NCBI GenBank assembly: GCA_015522385.1
Contig: WAMJ01000236.1
Span: forward strand, 1 to 44,101
Source of the DNA: Candidatus Heimdallarchaeota archaeon
GTDB taxonomy: Archaea > Asgardarchaeota > Heimdallarchaeia > Heimdallarchaeales > Kariarchaeaceae
DNA length: 44,101 nucleotides
Reading direction: 5' to 3'
Positions within the stretch are counted from its first letter, which is position 1. Each line of letters begins with the position of its first letter. The position numbers and the translations under genes were made by a program. The notes below the pieces were generated by a model, which searched no databases, had not been told where the DNA came from, and saw nothing but the letters and a program-made list of their open reading frames with translations. Below, piece by piece: positions 1 to 8,285 of the stretch.

Positions 1-849
1 CTTGTCGCCTTCGGCATTATGGGTGTGGTCATCATCGTGAGCTCACCCGATATCTCCTTCTTCCAGACCATCCCGCAGAGTACCAATATCGGAGCAGCGT
101 TCATTGCCATCCCTGTGATCTTCGTCAGTTTCGAGGGTTTCGAACTCCTAAGTTACGAGTACTCAGAGATAGAGAAGAGGGAGGTCAACTTCAAGAAAGG
201 GGTGTACACCACCATCATCACTGCCACACTGATCTATATACTCATTGTGATCGTAGTAGCCAGTGTGGTGACCCCAGAGGAGATTTTGAAGTATGACGAC
301 ACGATCCTCGCCTACGCTGCCACCCGCCTTCTCCCAAGCCCCGCAGTTGGGGGTGTGGCGTTTGTAATAGTTGGTATCACTGCTCTCTTCTCAACAGCCT
401 CTGCAATTAACGCCACACTGTTCGGTACGGCTAGGCTCGCCTCCACCATTGCAGAGGAGGGTGACTTACCCCAGATCTTCGCACGAAAGAATAAGGAGAA
501 CATCCCCTACGTCAGTCTCATCGCGATCACCCTCGTGACCATCGTTTTCACCTTCTTCGGAAGTCTTCTTCAGATCACTACCTTTGCATCAGTCGCCTTC
601 CTCACGATCTTCGCTGTGGCTAACTATGTCGCCTACAAGACACCAGAGGTAAGGGTCAATCCGATACTTCCTCTCGTAGGTCTGGTTGCAATTCTCGTAT
701 CAATCCCCGTCTTTGCCATCTACATCTGGTACAGTGATCCCACCACGATTTACTACATCGTGCTCAACGCAATCGGACTTCTCGTCCTTGTAGTGGTTTT
801 CCTTAAGTACCAACCCCAGAAAGATGTTATTCAGTCACCTGCAGACTAG
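1..849 (+). CDS. APC-family amino acid permease, C-terminal part (5' truncated by window edge)
   Basis: The reading frame is open from base 1, so the gene starts outside the window; the first internal ATG is at 19. The visible part is very hydrophobic, with about seven or eight membrane segments. The stretch FEGFELLSYEYSEIEKRE followed by a helix resembles the end of TM6 and the following loop of the amino acid-polyamine-organocation family, where 'FEGFE' precedes a charged cytoplasmic loop. The segment with FGTARLASTIAEEGDLP matches the TM8 loop of the same family, which usually reads 'ar..yamArdG.lP'. The protein probably moves an amino acid across the cytoplasmic membrane by cation symport or exchange. 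The substrate cannot be read from this fragment. It lies on the opposite strand to the trp genes and is not in their operon. Confidence 0.85.
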   Translation, partial: LVAFGIMGVVIIVSSPDISFFQTIPQSTNIGAAFIAIPVIFVSFEGFELLSYEYSEIEKREVNFKKGVYTTIITATLIYILIVIVVASVVTPEEILKYDDTILAYAATRLLPSPAVGGVAFVIVGITALFSTASAINATLFGTARLASTIAEEGDLPQIFARKNKENIPYVSLIAITLVTIVFTFFGSLLQITTFASVAFLTIFAVANYVAYKTPEVRVNPILPLVGLVAILVSIPVFAIYIWYSDPTTIYYIVLNAIGLLVLVVVFLKYQPQKDVIQSPAD

Positions 850-943
850 GGATGGGACATCATTATTGTATCTGAAAGGTTTGGAGATTCGCAAAGTAAG
901 GGGGAGTAATAGATATTGGATAACTTGAGTCTTATGTCAAAGC

Positions 944-1204
944 TTAGGGATAGTCACATTCTCCGTCTTGGTTCCCGTACATACCACCAGCACCAGATCC
1001 GTCTCGGAGCATCTGGTGGTCTCCGGTACCATCCCCGTAGTGATTTCCATTCATACCTCCATACCCATTGTGATCGTAGCTGGGGTCGTGGGTCTGGTTG
1101 TGATCGCCCATGAATGAATCATTGTTGCCTGCCATGACAGTGACGACGCCTATAGTTAAGGCGGTGACGAGTAGTAATCCGATGATGACTTTGTTGTTGC
1201 TCAT
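944..1204 (-). CDS. Small secreted or membrane-tethered His/Gly/Asp-rich protein, possible metal binder
   Basis: This 86-residue protein has a basic N-terminus (MSNNK) and one hydrophobic helix at residues 6-24 that would serve as signal peptide or anchor. The rest has low complexity and is rich in H, G, D, N, Y and M, with repeated units such as DHNGYGG, GNHYGDG and GDHQM, and ends in a short acidic tail with one Cys. No family is recognised. Composition suggests binding of divalent metal such as Cu, Ni or Zn outside the cell, but that is inference. Support for a real gene comes from the signal-like N-terminus, a TATA-like box at 1231-1240, and a GGAG sequence about 10 nt before the ATG. It is transcribed in the same direction as trpA, downstream of it. 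Confidence 0.65.
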   Translation of the reverse strand: MSNNKVIIGLLLVTALTIGVVTVMAGNNDSFMGDHNQTHDPSYDHNGYGGMNGNHYGDGTGDHQMLRDGSGAGGMYGNQDGECDYP

Positions 1205-1230
1205 AATTGGTGACTCCTGACGTTTCCGTC

Positions 1231-1240
1231 TATATTATAC
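1231..1240 (-). promoter_or_regulatory. TATA-like box for the small His-rich secreted protein
   Basis: On the minus strand the sequence reads GTATAATATA, 27-36 nt upstream of the ATG at 1204. This leaves a short leader that contains a GGAG ribosome-binding sequence. A second AT run (AAATATATATT) lies further upstream near 1260. Confidence 0.4.
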
Positions 1241-1284
1241 ATGACGTCGGCAACTCTTCAATATATATTTCAAAAAGCCTTGTA

Positions 1285-1307
1285 CTCAAATTTGAACAAG
1301 ATTTGAG
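1285..1307 (-). terminator. Inverted repeat directly after trpA, possible terminator of the trp operon
   Basis: CTCAAAT (1285-1291) and ATTTGAG (1301-1307) form a perfect 7-bp stem with a 9-nt loop, starting two bases beyond the trpA stop codon. Reading on in the trp direction, a T5 run follows about 10 nt later. The stem is AT-rich and weak, so the T-rich tract may matter more for archaeal termination than the hairpin. Confidence 0.35.
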
Positions 1308-1308
1308 G

Positions 1309-2004
1309 TCACTTCAGTTGATCGAGGAAACGTTGGATGAAATCAGCTCCTGCACTGATTCCACCCTTGTCTATTGCCTTGATCATTGCACTTCCGATGA
1401 CAACTCCGTCTGCACCCATTGAGAGGATGTCCTCTGCTCTTTGAGGGTCTGTGATTCCAAATCCCACGTACTTCGGAATGTGTGGATTCTCATCCTCAGC
1501 TAATCGAAGGACATCTCTCAACCGTAAATCCAGCTCTGCTCTCCCCCCTGTGGTTCCGAGATGGGAGGTGATATAAAGAAAGCCTTCTGTTTCGGCAGAG
1601 AGTTCACGTATCCTCTGCTCACTCGAATTAGGGGAGACTATCATGACTTGATCAAGTCCTGGCGTCTTGATTTTGTGCTCGATCGGAACATCAGGGATGA
1701 TCAGCCCCTCATAGCCGCTCTCAGAAAGACGTGTGAGATCCCCGAAATTCAAGATAATATTTCCATAGGTCATAAGATACTTTCTGGCCTTGATTGCTGG
1801 GACTTTTAGAGCGTCATTTGGGATAATACCATTGTCCAGAGAGACCTTCGCTGCACGCTGTATTGTCTCTCCATCTGCAGTTGGGTCACTGAATGGCACC
1901 CCGATCTCGATGACGTCAACCCCCATTTCATCGAGCTCTGAGATCAAATTCAGGGAATCGGTAAGTGTAGGATACCCTAACGGTACGTAGGTGACGACAG
2001 TCAT
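1309..2004 (-). CDS. trpA: Tryptophan synthase alpha chain
   Basis: TrpA cleaves indole-3-glycerol phosphate to indole and glyceraldehyde 3-phosphate, and the indole passes to TrpB. The TIM-barrel signature is clear: [14 protein letters not shown] holds the catalytic pair Glu33 and Asp44 (Glu49 and Asp60 in the Salmonella enzyme). The later stretch [15 protein letters not shown] and the C-terminal [11 protein letters not shown] match the phosphate-binding end of the barrel. At 231 residues it is shorter than bacterial TrpA (about 260), mainly at the N-terminus, as is common in archaea. Its ATG overlaps the trpB stop in an ATGA arrangement, indicating translational coupling and equimolar synthesis with TrpB. 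It is the last gene of the trp operon. Confidence 0.97.
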   Translation of the reverse strand: MTVVTYVPLGYPTLTDSLNLISELDEMGVDVIEIGVPFSDPTADGETIQRAAKVSLDNGIIPNDALKVPAIKARKYLMTYGNIILNFGDLTRLSESGYEGLIIPDVPIEHKIKTPGLDQVMIVSPNSSEQRIRELSAETEGFLYITSHLGTTGGRAELDLRLRDVLRLAEDENPHIPKYVGFGITDPQRAEDILSMGADGVVIGSAMIKAIDKGGISAGADFIQRFLDQLK

Positions 2005-3185
2005 GAGTTATCCTCCAACTTTCTGAGTAGGTCTTTATCTCCTCTCCCCGACAGTGTGACTACTATATTTTGCTCTGGGTGCATTACTGCTGCGATCTCA
2101 ACGGCCTTCGATATAGCGTGAGAGCTCTCAATCGCAGGTATTATTCCCTCCATACGGGAGAGGGTATAAAATGCTCTTACTGCCTCGTCGTCCGTCACAG
2201 CTTCGTACCTCACCCTGTCGACGGACCTCCAGAAGCTATGTTCGGGGCCCACACCGGGGTAATCGAGACCTGCAGATATGGAGTGAGCCTCTTGGATCTG
2301 TCCGTCATTATCTTGGAGAACGTAGCTGTATGCTCCATGGAATATTCCTGGAGAGCCCTTGGAAATCGTAGCACCGTGACCCTGTGAGTTACCCCCAGCC
2401 TCCACTCCGATCAGGTCCACACTGCTGTCAATTAGTGGGTAGAATGTCCCTGCCGCATTTGACCCTCCACCCACACAGGCGACCACGAGATCTGGCAACT
2501 TCCCGAATTCCCGGTGCGACTGTTCCTTGATCTCTTGACCGATCACCGACTGGAATTCCCTGACGATAAGGGGGAAGGGATGCGGCCCCACTACAGAGCC
2601 GATCATGTAATGAGTCGTCTCCACCGAGCCTACCCAGTCCCTCAGTGCCTCATTCACAGCGTCCTTCAGGGATGACGAGCCCTTGTCGACAGGGATGACC
2701 TCTGCTCCAAGAAGCTCCATCCTGTCCACATTCGGCTTCTGTCTCTCGATGTCCTTTGCACCCATGTAGATCTCTGTCTCGAATCCAAAGAGGGCCCCGA
2801 CCATGGCTGTGGCTACTCCGTGCTGTCCTGCCCCTGTCTCGGCAATAATTCTCTTCTTTCCGAGCTCTTTGGCCAGCAATGCCTGCCCAAGCACGTTGTT
2901 TATCTTGTGTGCTCCACCATGGAGTAAGTCCTCGCGCTTGAGATAGATCTGTGCACCTCCCACATGGTCGGACAAACGCTTGGCGTGGTACAACGGGGTG
3001 GGTCTTCCCCCGTAGTCTTGGTTAAGTCTTGTCAATTCTTGGAGGAATTCTGGGGTTCGGGACATGAAAGCTTCCTCCAGCTCAATCAGCGCAGGACGAA
3101 GTGACTCAGGAGCATACCTCCCTCCGAACTCTCCATATTTGCCATTCTCATCTGGGTAGGTGGAAAGCTTCTTCCCGATTAGCAA
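2001..3185 (-). CDS. trpB: Tryptophan synthase beta chain (TrpB1 type)
   Basis: This PLP enzyme condenses indole with serine to give tryptophan. At 394 residues it has the length of the TrpA-dependent TrpB1 class. Visible hallmarks are [16 protein letters not shown] with the PLP-binding Lys94, AETGAGQHG with the catalytic Glu116, and the phosphate-binding glycine loop [10 protein letters not shown]. The C-terminal LSGRGDKD motif is also present. The start codon lies 7 nt inside the end of trpF, and the stop overlaps trpA by 4 nt. No second, stand-alone trpB2 is seen in the window. Confidence 0.98.
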   Translation of the reverse strand: MLIGKKLSTYPDENGKYGEFGGRYAPESLRPALIELEEAFMSRTPEFLQELTRLNQDYGGRPTPLYHAKRLSDHVGGAQIYLKREDLLHGGAHKINNVLGQALLAKELGKKRIIAETGAGQHGVATAMVGALFGFETEIYMGAKDIERQKPNVDRMELLGAEVIPVDKGSSSLKDAVNEALRDWVGSVETTHYMIGSVVGPHPFPLIVREFQSVIGQEIKEQSHREFGKLPDLVVACVGGGSNAAGTFYPLIDSSVDLIGVEAGGNSQGHGATISKGSPGIFHGAYSYVLQDNDGQIQEAHSISAGLDYPGVGPEHSFWRSVDRVRYEAVTDDEAVRAFYTLSRMEGIIPAIESSHAISKAVEIAAVMHPEQNIVVTLSGRGDKDLLRKLEDNS

Positions 3186-3745
3186 TGAACCACCTCCAAG
3201 AACTCCCTAATTTTCCGAGGACTTTTCACCCCACCGACCTCTAGGGTCGAGGAGAGGTCAACTCCGTCAGCACCTGTTTGCTCTATAGCCTTCTTGAAGT
3301 TCTCCTTACTGATTCCTCCCGCAACAAGTCGAGGGCAGTTCATCTGTGCGATCGGTCTCCACTCCCAGCTTCTTCCTGTACCGCCATAGTGCAACGTTGT
3401 TGTGTTGTCAACCACCACGTACTCAGCGTTGGAATCGACTGTCTCCTCACTGTGGTTCAAACCGAGTGCGTACGGGGTTTCCAAGTCATACCTGTGTTCT
3501 CTGGCCCTTCCGTGAAGCTGGATGACATCCGCTCCGAGCTTATCAAGCCTCAGGAGTGCCTCACGGTCTGGTACAGTGGTAACAATTACTGATTTGGATC
3601 TTACCTCGCTATTAAGTTCTCTAAACAGTTCCACATCAATGTTTCTTCTGGATAGGGGTGATTCCATGACGAATCCCAAATAGTCTGCCCCTTCAGATGC
3701 CTTGACTTCACACTTTCTCCTCAACCCGCATATCTTTACTATCAT
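3179..3745 (-). CDS. trpF: Phosphoribosylanthranilate isomerase
   Basis: TrpF converts N-(5-phosphoribosyl)anthranilate to the carboxyphenylamino-deoxyribulose phosphate used by TrpC. The N-terminal MIVKICGL carries the catalytic general base Cys6, and VVVDN carries the general acid Asp113. The phosphate-binding end, [11 protein letters not shown] followed by [12 protein letters not shown] and GVKSPRKI, is typical. At 188 residues it is slightly short for the family (about 200). It overlaps trpC by 4 nt upstream and trpB by 7 nt downstream, so it belongs to one polycistronic unit. Confidence 0.95.
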   Translation of the reverse strand: MIVKICGLRRKCEVKASEGADYLGFVMESPLSRRNIDVELFRELNSEVRSKSVIVTTVPDREALLRLDKLGADVIQLHGRAREHRYDLETPYALGLNHSEETVDSNAEYVVVDNTTTLHYGGTGRSWEWRPIAQMNCPRLVAGGISKENFKKAIEQTGADGVDLSSTLEVGGVKSPRKIREFLEVVHC

Positions 3746-4482
3746 GGTGTTATCTCCTTCAATTTACTGGCTGGTCTCTCACTCTTTGAAAGTGCAGTTC
3801 CAACTATCACTCCTGCAGCACCGGCACTTCTCACCTTGAGTATATCATCGCGCGTACTGTACCCTGAAAGGGCCAGTGTGGGTATATCTAAGACTCCTTC
3901 TTCGAGGATTTTCTCTGCATTTAATGGATCAATCTGCATCGTTTCCAGATTGCGGTTGTTTATCCCGATGATATCTGGTGAGAAGTTAACTGCTTCCTCG
4001 TAGTCCTCCCTGTTATCAACCTCAAGCAGTATCTCTACACCTCTCTCTCTGGCCACCTTCATGAGATGTTCCACTTCTGCTTCGCTGAGGAACTTGCGAA
4101 TAAGGAGGATTGCGGAGACGAAGTTTGGGATCTGGAACTCGGACACGATTATGTCCTTCATCAGGACTGGGACTCCATAGTCCAGTGCCCTGTGCAGATT
4201 GTCCACTGAACCCTTGAAGTAGTTGGGTTCCGTCAGGACAGAGAGTGCTTGGGCCTCTCCACCAATGAGCGACAGCAAGTCTCTCTCCTCAAATACCCCT
4301 TCATTCGGACTCCCCGGTTTGACCTCAGCTATCACCGTGAATCTCTCAAGCCGTTTCACCAAGCTTGGTGCCTTCCTGTCTCTATGTAAGCCCTTGTAGT
4401 AACCGTTGGCTACTAACTCATGGGCATTCTGCCTGAACCTCTCAGACCATGTCAAATAATGCCTCGAATGTATCGATCTCAC
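3742..4482 (-). CDS. trpC: Indole-3-glycerol phosphate synthase
   Basis: TrpC closes the indole ring by decarboxylation to give indole-3-glycerol phosphate. Residues match the family: IAEVKPGSP carries Glu53 and Lys55, VPVLMKDIIV carries the catalytic Lys109, ILLEVDN carries Glu154, and IIGINNRNL carries the conserved Asn pair. The barrel ends with GAAGVIVGTAL. The longest frame begins with GTG at 4482, 41 nt inside trpD. A TTG at 4455 would cut the overlap to 14 nt and give 237 residues, so the exact start is open. The gene is a separate TrpC, not fused to TrpF as in enterobacteria. Confidence 0.95.
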   Translation of the reverse strand: MRSIHSRHYLTWSERFRQNAHELVANGYYKGLHRDRKAPSLVKRLERFTVIAEVKPGSPNEGVFEERDLLSLIGGEAQALSVLTEPNYFKGSVDNLHRALDYGVPVLMKDIIVSEFQIPNFVSAILLIRKFLSEAEVEHLMKVARERGVEILLEVDNREDYEEAVNFSPDIIGINNRNLETMQIDPLNAEKILEEGVLDIPTLALSGYSTRDDILKVRSAGAAGVIVGTALSKSERPASKLKEITP

Positions 4483-5488
4483 CTCCTGTGTGTAGAATAA
4501 TCTTCTCTAATCTGTCGAGTGCATTACCGGTGTCAAGGTAATCCTCTACCACTCGCGCAAGTTCGGTGTATGTCTCGTGTCTTCCTGCAGCCCTTAGGGC
4601 CAAGACAACATTCCCTACCGTGAAATCCCGACGCGGTGAGCTCTCGCCCCGGAGGATCCTTAGGCACTCTACAGCTGACTGTTCTGGAGGTAGACTTGCA
4701 ATTTCCATAGGATTACTTCTGTTCAGGCCCAACGACTCTGCGGTCAGGGTCTCTTCCCTGATCTCCCCATCCACCAGTTCTATAATGGTATTTTTCCCAA
4801 CATTCGTGAATTCGTCTGCACCAAGATCACTGTGGACGAGAAGAACATGTTCGTATTCCCTGTGCCTTAAAGCCTCCGCAACCGGGATAAGGTACTTCTC
4901 TGAGAACAACCCGGTTAGTTGCCTCTTCACCCCAGCTGGGTTGGTGAGGGGTCCCAATAGGTTGAATATTGTTCGAAATTTCAACTTCCTTCGAATGGGC
5001 ACGACATTTTTCATCGCTGGGTGGTAGATCGGAGCGAACATGAACGTAAAACCGGTTTCGTTCAGACAGAACTCTGCCTGCTGGGGTGACATCTGAATAT
5101 TAAGACCGAGGGCCTCTAGAAGATCTGCAGATCCAGAAGGACTAGAGTTACTTCTGTTGCCGTGCTTTGCAGCGCTGACCCCGAGTCCGGGAAGGATCAG
5201 AGCAGAAGTAGTGCTCACATTGAAGCTCTTGAACTTCGCTCCCCCCGTCCCGACGACATCAACGAGCGGCTCTGAACGGATATAATTGATCCTCTTAGCA
5301 TTGTCAAGCATCGCCTGTGAGAAGCCTGCAATCTCCTCTGGGCTCTCCATACTCCGCCTTAGTGCTGTGAGGAGGCTGGAAGTAAGTACAGGATCGTACT
5401 CCCCTTCCATCATCCCCTGCATGGTCCTATAGGCCTCATAATAGCTCAGTCTGTTCCCACTTAGGACGCTCTCTATGATGTTGTGCAT
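4442..5488 (-). CDS. trpD: Anthranilate phosphoribosyltransferase
   Basis: TrpD transfers phosphoribose from PRPP to anthranilate. The signature VDVVGTGG followed by FNVSTTSA binds PRPP, and KHGNRSNSSPSGSADLLEALG is the conserved anthranilate/PRPP loop. I chose the ATG at 5488 because the protein then starts MHNIIESVLSGNRLSYYEAY, as expected for the family's helical N-terminus. A GTG at 5509 in the same frame would add seven residues. The stop lies inside trpC. About 120 nt separate this start from the end of trpG, the only real gap inside the operon, so a second internal promoter or processing site is possible there. Confidence 0.95.
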   Translation of the reverse strand: MHNIIESVLSGNRLSYYEAYRTMQGMMEGEYDPVLTSSLLTALRRSMESPEEIAGFSQAMLDNAKRINYIRSEPLVDVVGTGGAKFKSFNVSTTSALILPGLGVSAAKHGNRSNSSPSGSADLLEALGLNIQMSPQQAEFCLNETGFTFMFAPIYHPAMKNVVPIRRKLKFRTIFNLLGPLTNPAGVKRQLTGLFSEKYLIPVAEALRHREYEHVLLVHSDLGADEFTNVGKNTIIELVDGEIREETLTAESLGLNRSNPMEIASLPPEQSAVECLRILRGESSPRRDFTVGNVVLALRAAGRHETYTELARVVEDYLDTGNALDRLEKIILHTGGEIDTFEALFDMV

Positions 5489-5607
5489 CGATATATCTTG
5501 TATCTCCACATGTGATCATATGCTCATGCGGTCATAACACTAATGCAGAGGAATGGCGGTATGGCGTACACAATCCCTGTTATTGTGGCGATCGCCTGTA
5601 CCCGCGT

Positions 5608-6171
5608 TCACAGGGCGAGAAAGTTCTCGATTATCTCATGTCCATACTCGCTTAGGACAGATTCTGGATGGAACTGCACCCCGTAAATGGGGTAGGATCT
5701 GTGACGGATTGCCATGATTTCCCCGTCCTTTGTAGTAGCTTCTACTTCCAGATCCTGTGGGATTCTCGTAATGGCGAAGGAGTGATATCTCGCCACCGTG
5801 ATATTCTGCGGTATCCCTCTGAATATCCCCCGCTCTGTGTGTACAATGTGGGATACCTTCCCGTGCATAATTCTCTTCGCAGCACTCACCTCTCCTCCAT
5901 AGGTTATTCCAATCCCTTGGTGACCTAAGCAAACTCCGAGGGTGGGTACATGCGGTGAGACCTCCCTTAGTATCCGTGAATTCATCCCGAAGTCTTCATC
6001 CTTTGCAGGATGTCCAGGGCCGGGCGAGATCACGATATGGGATGCTGTTTTTGCGTCTTCCAGTGTCACCTCATCGTTTCTTTTCACAATGATCTCGCCA
6101 TCGTACAGCTCTGCGAGGTACTGGTAAAGGTTATAGGTGAAGGAATCGTAGTTATCGACTAACAGAATCAT
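5608..6171 (-). CDS. trpG: Anthranilate synthase component II, glutamine amidotransferase
   Basis: TrpG releases ammonia from glutamine for TrpE. The class-I amidotransferase triad is complete: Cys81 in GVCLGHQ, and His168 and Glu170 in GVQFHPES. The N-terminal LLVDNYDSFTYNL and the oxyanion-forming VISPGPGHP are diagnostic for TrpG/PabA proteins. At 187 residues it is a free-standing subunit of normal size. It overlaps trpE by 4 nt (ATGA). A PabA role cannot be excluded by sequence, but its position in a full trp operon makes TrpG the natural reading. Confidence 0.97.
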   Translation of the reverse strand: MILLVDNYDSFTYNLYQYLAELYDGEIIVKRNDEVTLEDAKTASHIVISPGPGHPAKDEDFGMNSRILREVSPHVPTLGVCLGHQGIGITYGGEVSAAKRIMHGKVSHIVHTERGIFRGIPQNITVARYHSFAITRIPQDLEVEATTKDGEIMAIRHRSYPIYGVQFHPESVLSEYGHEIIENFLAL

Positions 6172-7529
6172 GATTCCACCTCCAACACTTGAAACAAAGC
6201 ACCGAGTTTTGCCAGAGTTTCCCTGTACTCCGCCTCGGGGTCACTATCCAGCACTATCCCTGCTCCAGCTTGCATGTGGAACTGCTCCCCTCTACCAAAT
6301 ATCGTCCTGATGGCGATTGCCTGCTCCATGTTTCCATCCAGACCGAAGTATCCGACAGCTCCTGCGTATGGTCCGCGGTTTGTACTCTCCAAGGAGTCGA
6401 TGATCTTCATCGCCCTAATTTTCGGTGCACCTGAGACCGTGCCTGCAGGGAAGAGGGAGAAGAACGCGTCAAACTGGTCGTACCCCTCGTGTAATACCCC
6501 CTCGACCTCACTGACTATGTGGATCACATGGCTGAACTCCTCGACACTCATGTATTGGGGAAGTCTAACGGTGCCAATTTCGGAGACCCTGCCGATATCA
6601 TTCCTGGCCAGATCCACCAGCATATTGTGCTCCGCTCTTTCCTTCTCGTCAGCTAAGAGGTCCTCAGAGTACCGCTCCCTCTCCTCTTGTGTACTGCCTT
6701 TCGGTCTGGTACCAGCTATTGGGAATGTGGTTATCCTCCGATTATCCTTAGATACTAGTAACTCGGGGCTGCTCCCGATAATTGCGTAGTCGTGGAACTC
6801 GATGCAGTACATGTACGGACTCGGATTTATCCTCCTTAGCTTCTCGTATACGCCTATTCTGTCCCCTGTGATTGAGAAGTCCCCTCTTTGCGAAATCACT
6901 GTCTGGTAGGTTTCACCGTTGACAATCTTCTCCTTTACACTCTCAACCATCTGTATGTAGTCCTCCTTGCTTGTCCTGAATCTGGGTGAGCTTGTCTCCA
7001 TTGTGAATTTGGGCACAGGTTCCTCAATGATCTCAGATATCATTGTGTACCTGCTGCTGAATTTCTTGTGATGGAAGTAGTAGCTTTTATCATTGACATG
7101 ATCCATGACTATCCCATCGAGGTATAACCCATACATGGCGTCTGGAAACTCTTTTGGATGTCTCAGTCCGATGTTCTCTATCGAGCCTATGATACTGTAG
7201 GAGGTGAACCCTACCAGACCTCCCGTGAAGTGGTCTTGTGGATCCATAGGAAATTCTTCGAGGACTGCCCGAAGGTAGTTGAGGGACGAATCCATCCCCT
7301 GTGCTCTCTGCACTCCGTTGACGTACAGTCTCTCATTGTCTATCCTGACCAAGTGTGTTGGTGCGAAGACGATGACTGACTGCCGTGCGTATCGCGAGGG
7401 GGGATTCATGGACTCCAGTAGAACGGTGTTATTGAACCTCAACCTGATACGCTTGTAGAGATCGACAGGATGCATCCCGTGTTTTAGTGGTACTTTCTTC
7501 ATCAATTCTTCCTTATTGTATACAATCAT
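6168..7529 (-). CDS. trpE: Anthranilate synthase component I
   Basis: TrpE converts chorismate and ammonia to anthranilate, the first committed step of the pathway. The chorismate-binding domain fills the C-terminal two thirds: GETYQTVISQR, IIGSSPELLV, PIAGTRPKG, ERAEHNMLVDLARNDIGRV and PAGTVSGAPKIRAM are all present. Near the N-terminus the LLES motif (residues 37-40) matches the tryptophan feedback site of other TrpE proteins, so the enzyme is probably inhibited by tryptophan. Length is 453 residues, normal for archaea. The ATG at 7529 is followed at once by a 12-bp palindrome over codons 2-5, a candidate operator. The COG2150 regulator gene ends 46 nt upstream on the same strand. Confidence 0.97.
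   Translation of the reverse strand: MIVYNKEELMKKVPLKHGMHPVDLYKRIRLRFNNTVLLESMNPPSRYARQSVIVFAPTHLVRIDNERLYVNGVQRAQGMDSSLNYLRAVLEEFPMDPQDHFTGGLVGFTSYSIIGSIENIGLRHPKEFPDAMYGLYLDGIVMDHVNDKSYYFHHKKFSSRYTMISEIIEEPVPKFTMETSSPRFRTSKEDYIQMVESVKEKIVNGETYQTVISQRGDFSITGDRIGVYEKLRRINPSPYMYCIEFHDYAIIGSSPELLVSKDNRRITTFPIAGTRPKGSTQEERERYSEDLLADEKERAEHNMLVDLARNDIGRVSEIGTVRLPQYMSVEEFSHVIHIVSEVEGVLHEGYDQFDAFFSLFPAGTVSGAPKIRAMKIIDSLESTNRGPYAGAVGYFGLDGNMEQAIAIRTIFGRGEQFHMQAGAGIVLDSDPEAEYRETLAKLGALFQVLEVES
7515..7526. promoter_or_regulatory. 12-bp perfect palindrome over the trpE translation start, candidate operator
   Basis: ATTGTATACAAT is its own reverse complement and starts one base after the trpE initiation codon. 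If the trpE transcript is leaderless or has a short leader, a protein bound here would cover the transcription start. The neighbouring regulator with HTH and ACT-like domains is the obvious candidate ligand. The site is also coding (Ile-Val-Tyr-Asn), so it could be coincidence. Confidence 0.4.
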
Positions 7530-7575
7530 ATCATTGATGCCCGAGATTCTTGGTTCAGTATCAGTTTCTGTGTAC

Positions 7576-8082
7576 TTAGCTCAGACTTACCTTAAGGATG
7601 TTGGGGTCATTGAGCAGCTGCTGGATGATGTGCATAGGGATGGGTTCGTCGGTGACGACCGTCATGGTGCTCCTTACCGAGATCTCAGGATCCTTAGCCA
7701 AGAGGTACCTGATAACGAGTCCCTCCTCTGAGATCATAGTGGATACCTTGGAAGCGATTCCCACTGAAGAGGATATTGCCTCGATCTCTATCAGTCCGCC
7801 GAATCCTGACTTGTTGTACTTGGCGATATCCGAGATGTCCGCCACGGGCTTGAGATACTGGAACACATTGAGGAGCAGTGGGTTGCTCCTAATGTCCCGT
7901 GCAGTCTCCTCGACCACCTTCCGGTCGACTCCACAGGCCCTCGCGAGCTTGATAGTCGAGAGTTGGACATCACCTGCATAGATGCCATCAGGTAGTACCT
8001 TAAACCCCGATTCGAGGAGTTTTTCTACAACTTTGAGTCTGGACGGTGTCGTCTGGAAGACTGACCTAATTTCTTGCCACAT
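7576..8082 (-). CDS. ACT-domain amino-acid metabolism regulator (COG2150 type, TrpY-like)
   Basis: This 168-residue protein has an N-terminal helix-turn-helix region (about residues 8-75) with LKVVEKLLESGFKV, then QLSTIKLARACGVDRKVVEET, which looks like the recognition helix. A C-terminal ACT-like sensor follows from about residue 95 (GGLIEIEAISSSVG, EGLVIRYLLAKDPE, TVVTDEPIPMHIIQQL). The order and wording match the archaeal family described as predicted regulators of amino acid metabolism containing an ACT domain. From memory, the Methanothermobacter trp repressor TrpY belongs to this kind of protein. Sitting directly before trpE on the same strand, it most likely senses tryptophan and controls the operon and itself. 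The control role is inferred from family and position. Confidence 0.85.
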   Translation of the reverse strand: MWQEIRSVFQTTPSRLKVVEKLLESGFKVLPDGIYAGDVQLSTIKLARACGVDRKVVEETARDIRSNPLLLNVFQYLKPVADISDIAKYNKSGFGGLIEIEAISSSVGIASKVSTMISEEGLVIRYLLAKDPEISVRSTMTVVTDEPIPMHIIQQLLNDPNILKVSLS

Positions 8083-8285
8083 AAATCCAAATACATGGTA
8101 CTAATCTATAATAATTTGTTCCTAATACCTCTGATTTATACCTGTAATGATAATTTTATTGGTTTAAATAACATTTTTGTGGTGTATCGTCTGTACATTG
8201 TCTTAAGACCATCGCTAATTAGTGTTTTGGCAATCATCTAATTGATAGGTGCTACCTTAATTAATCAAAGTCTAAACCCAAATCT
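8083..8285. promoter_or_regulatory. Divergent AT-rich control region between the trp regulator and the membrane protein gene
   Basis: This 203-nt region has no gene. A TATA-like box (minus strand ATTATTATA at 8107-8115) sits 25-33 nt before the regulator ATG. On the plus strand TTAATTAAT near 8255-8263 lies about 23-31 nt before the GTG at 8286. A TGTACA hexamer at 8192-8197 equals the TRP-box core known for TrpY in Methanothermobacter, although a hexamer alone is weak evidence. Confidence 0.5.

Noticed and set aside
916..1113. 65-codon plus-strand frame opposite the small His-rich protein
   Set aside because: It has no start signals and no signal peptide, and is rich in H, R and S as expected from reading the His/Gly/Asp repeats backwards.
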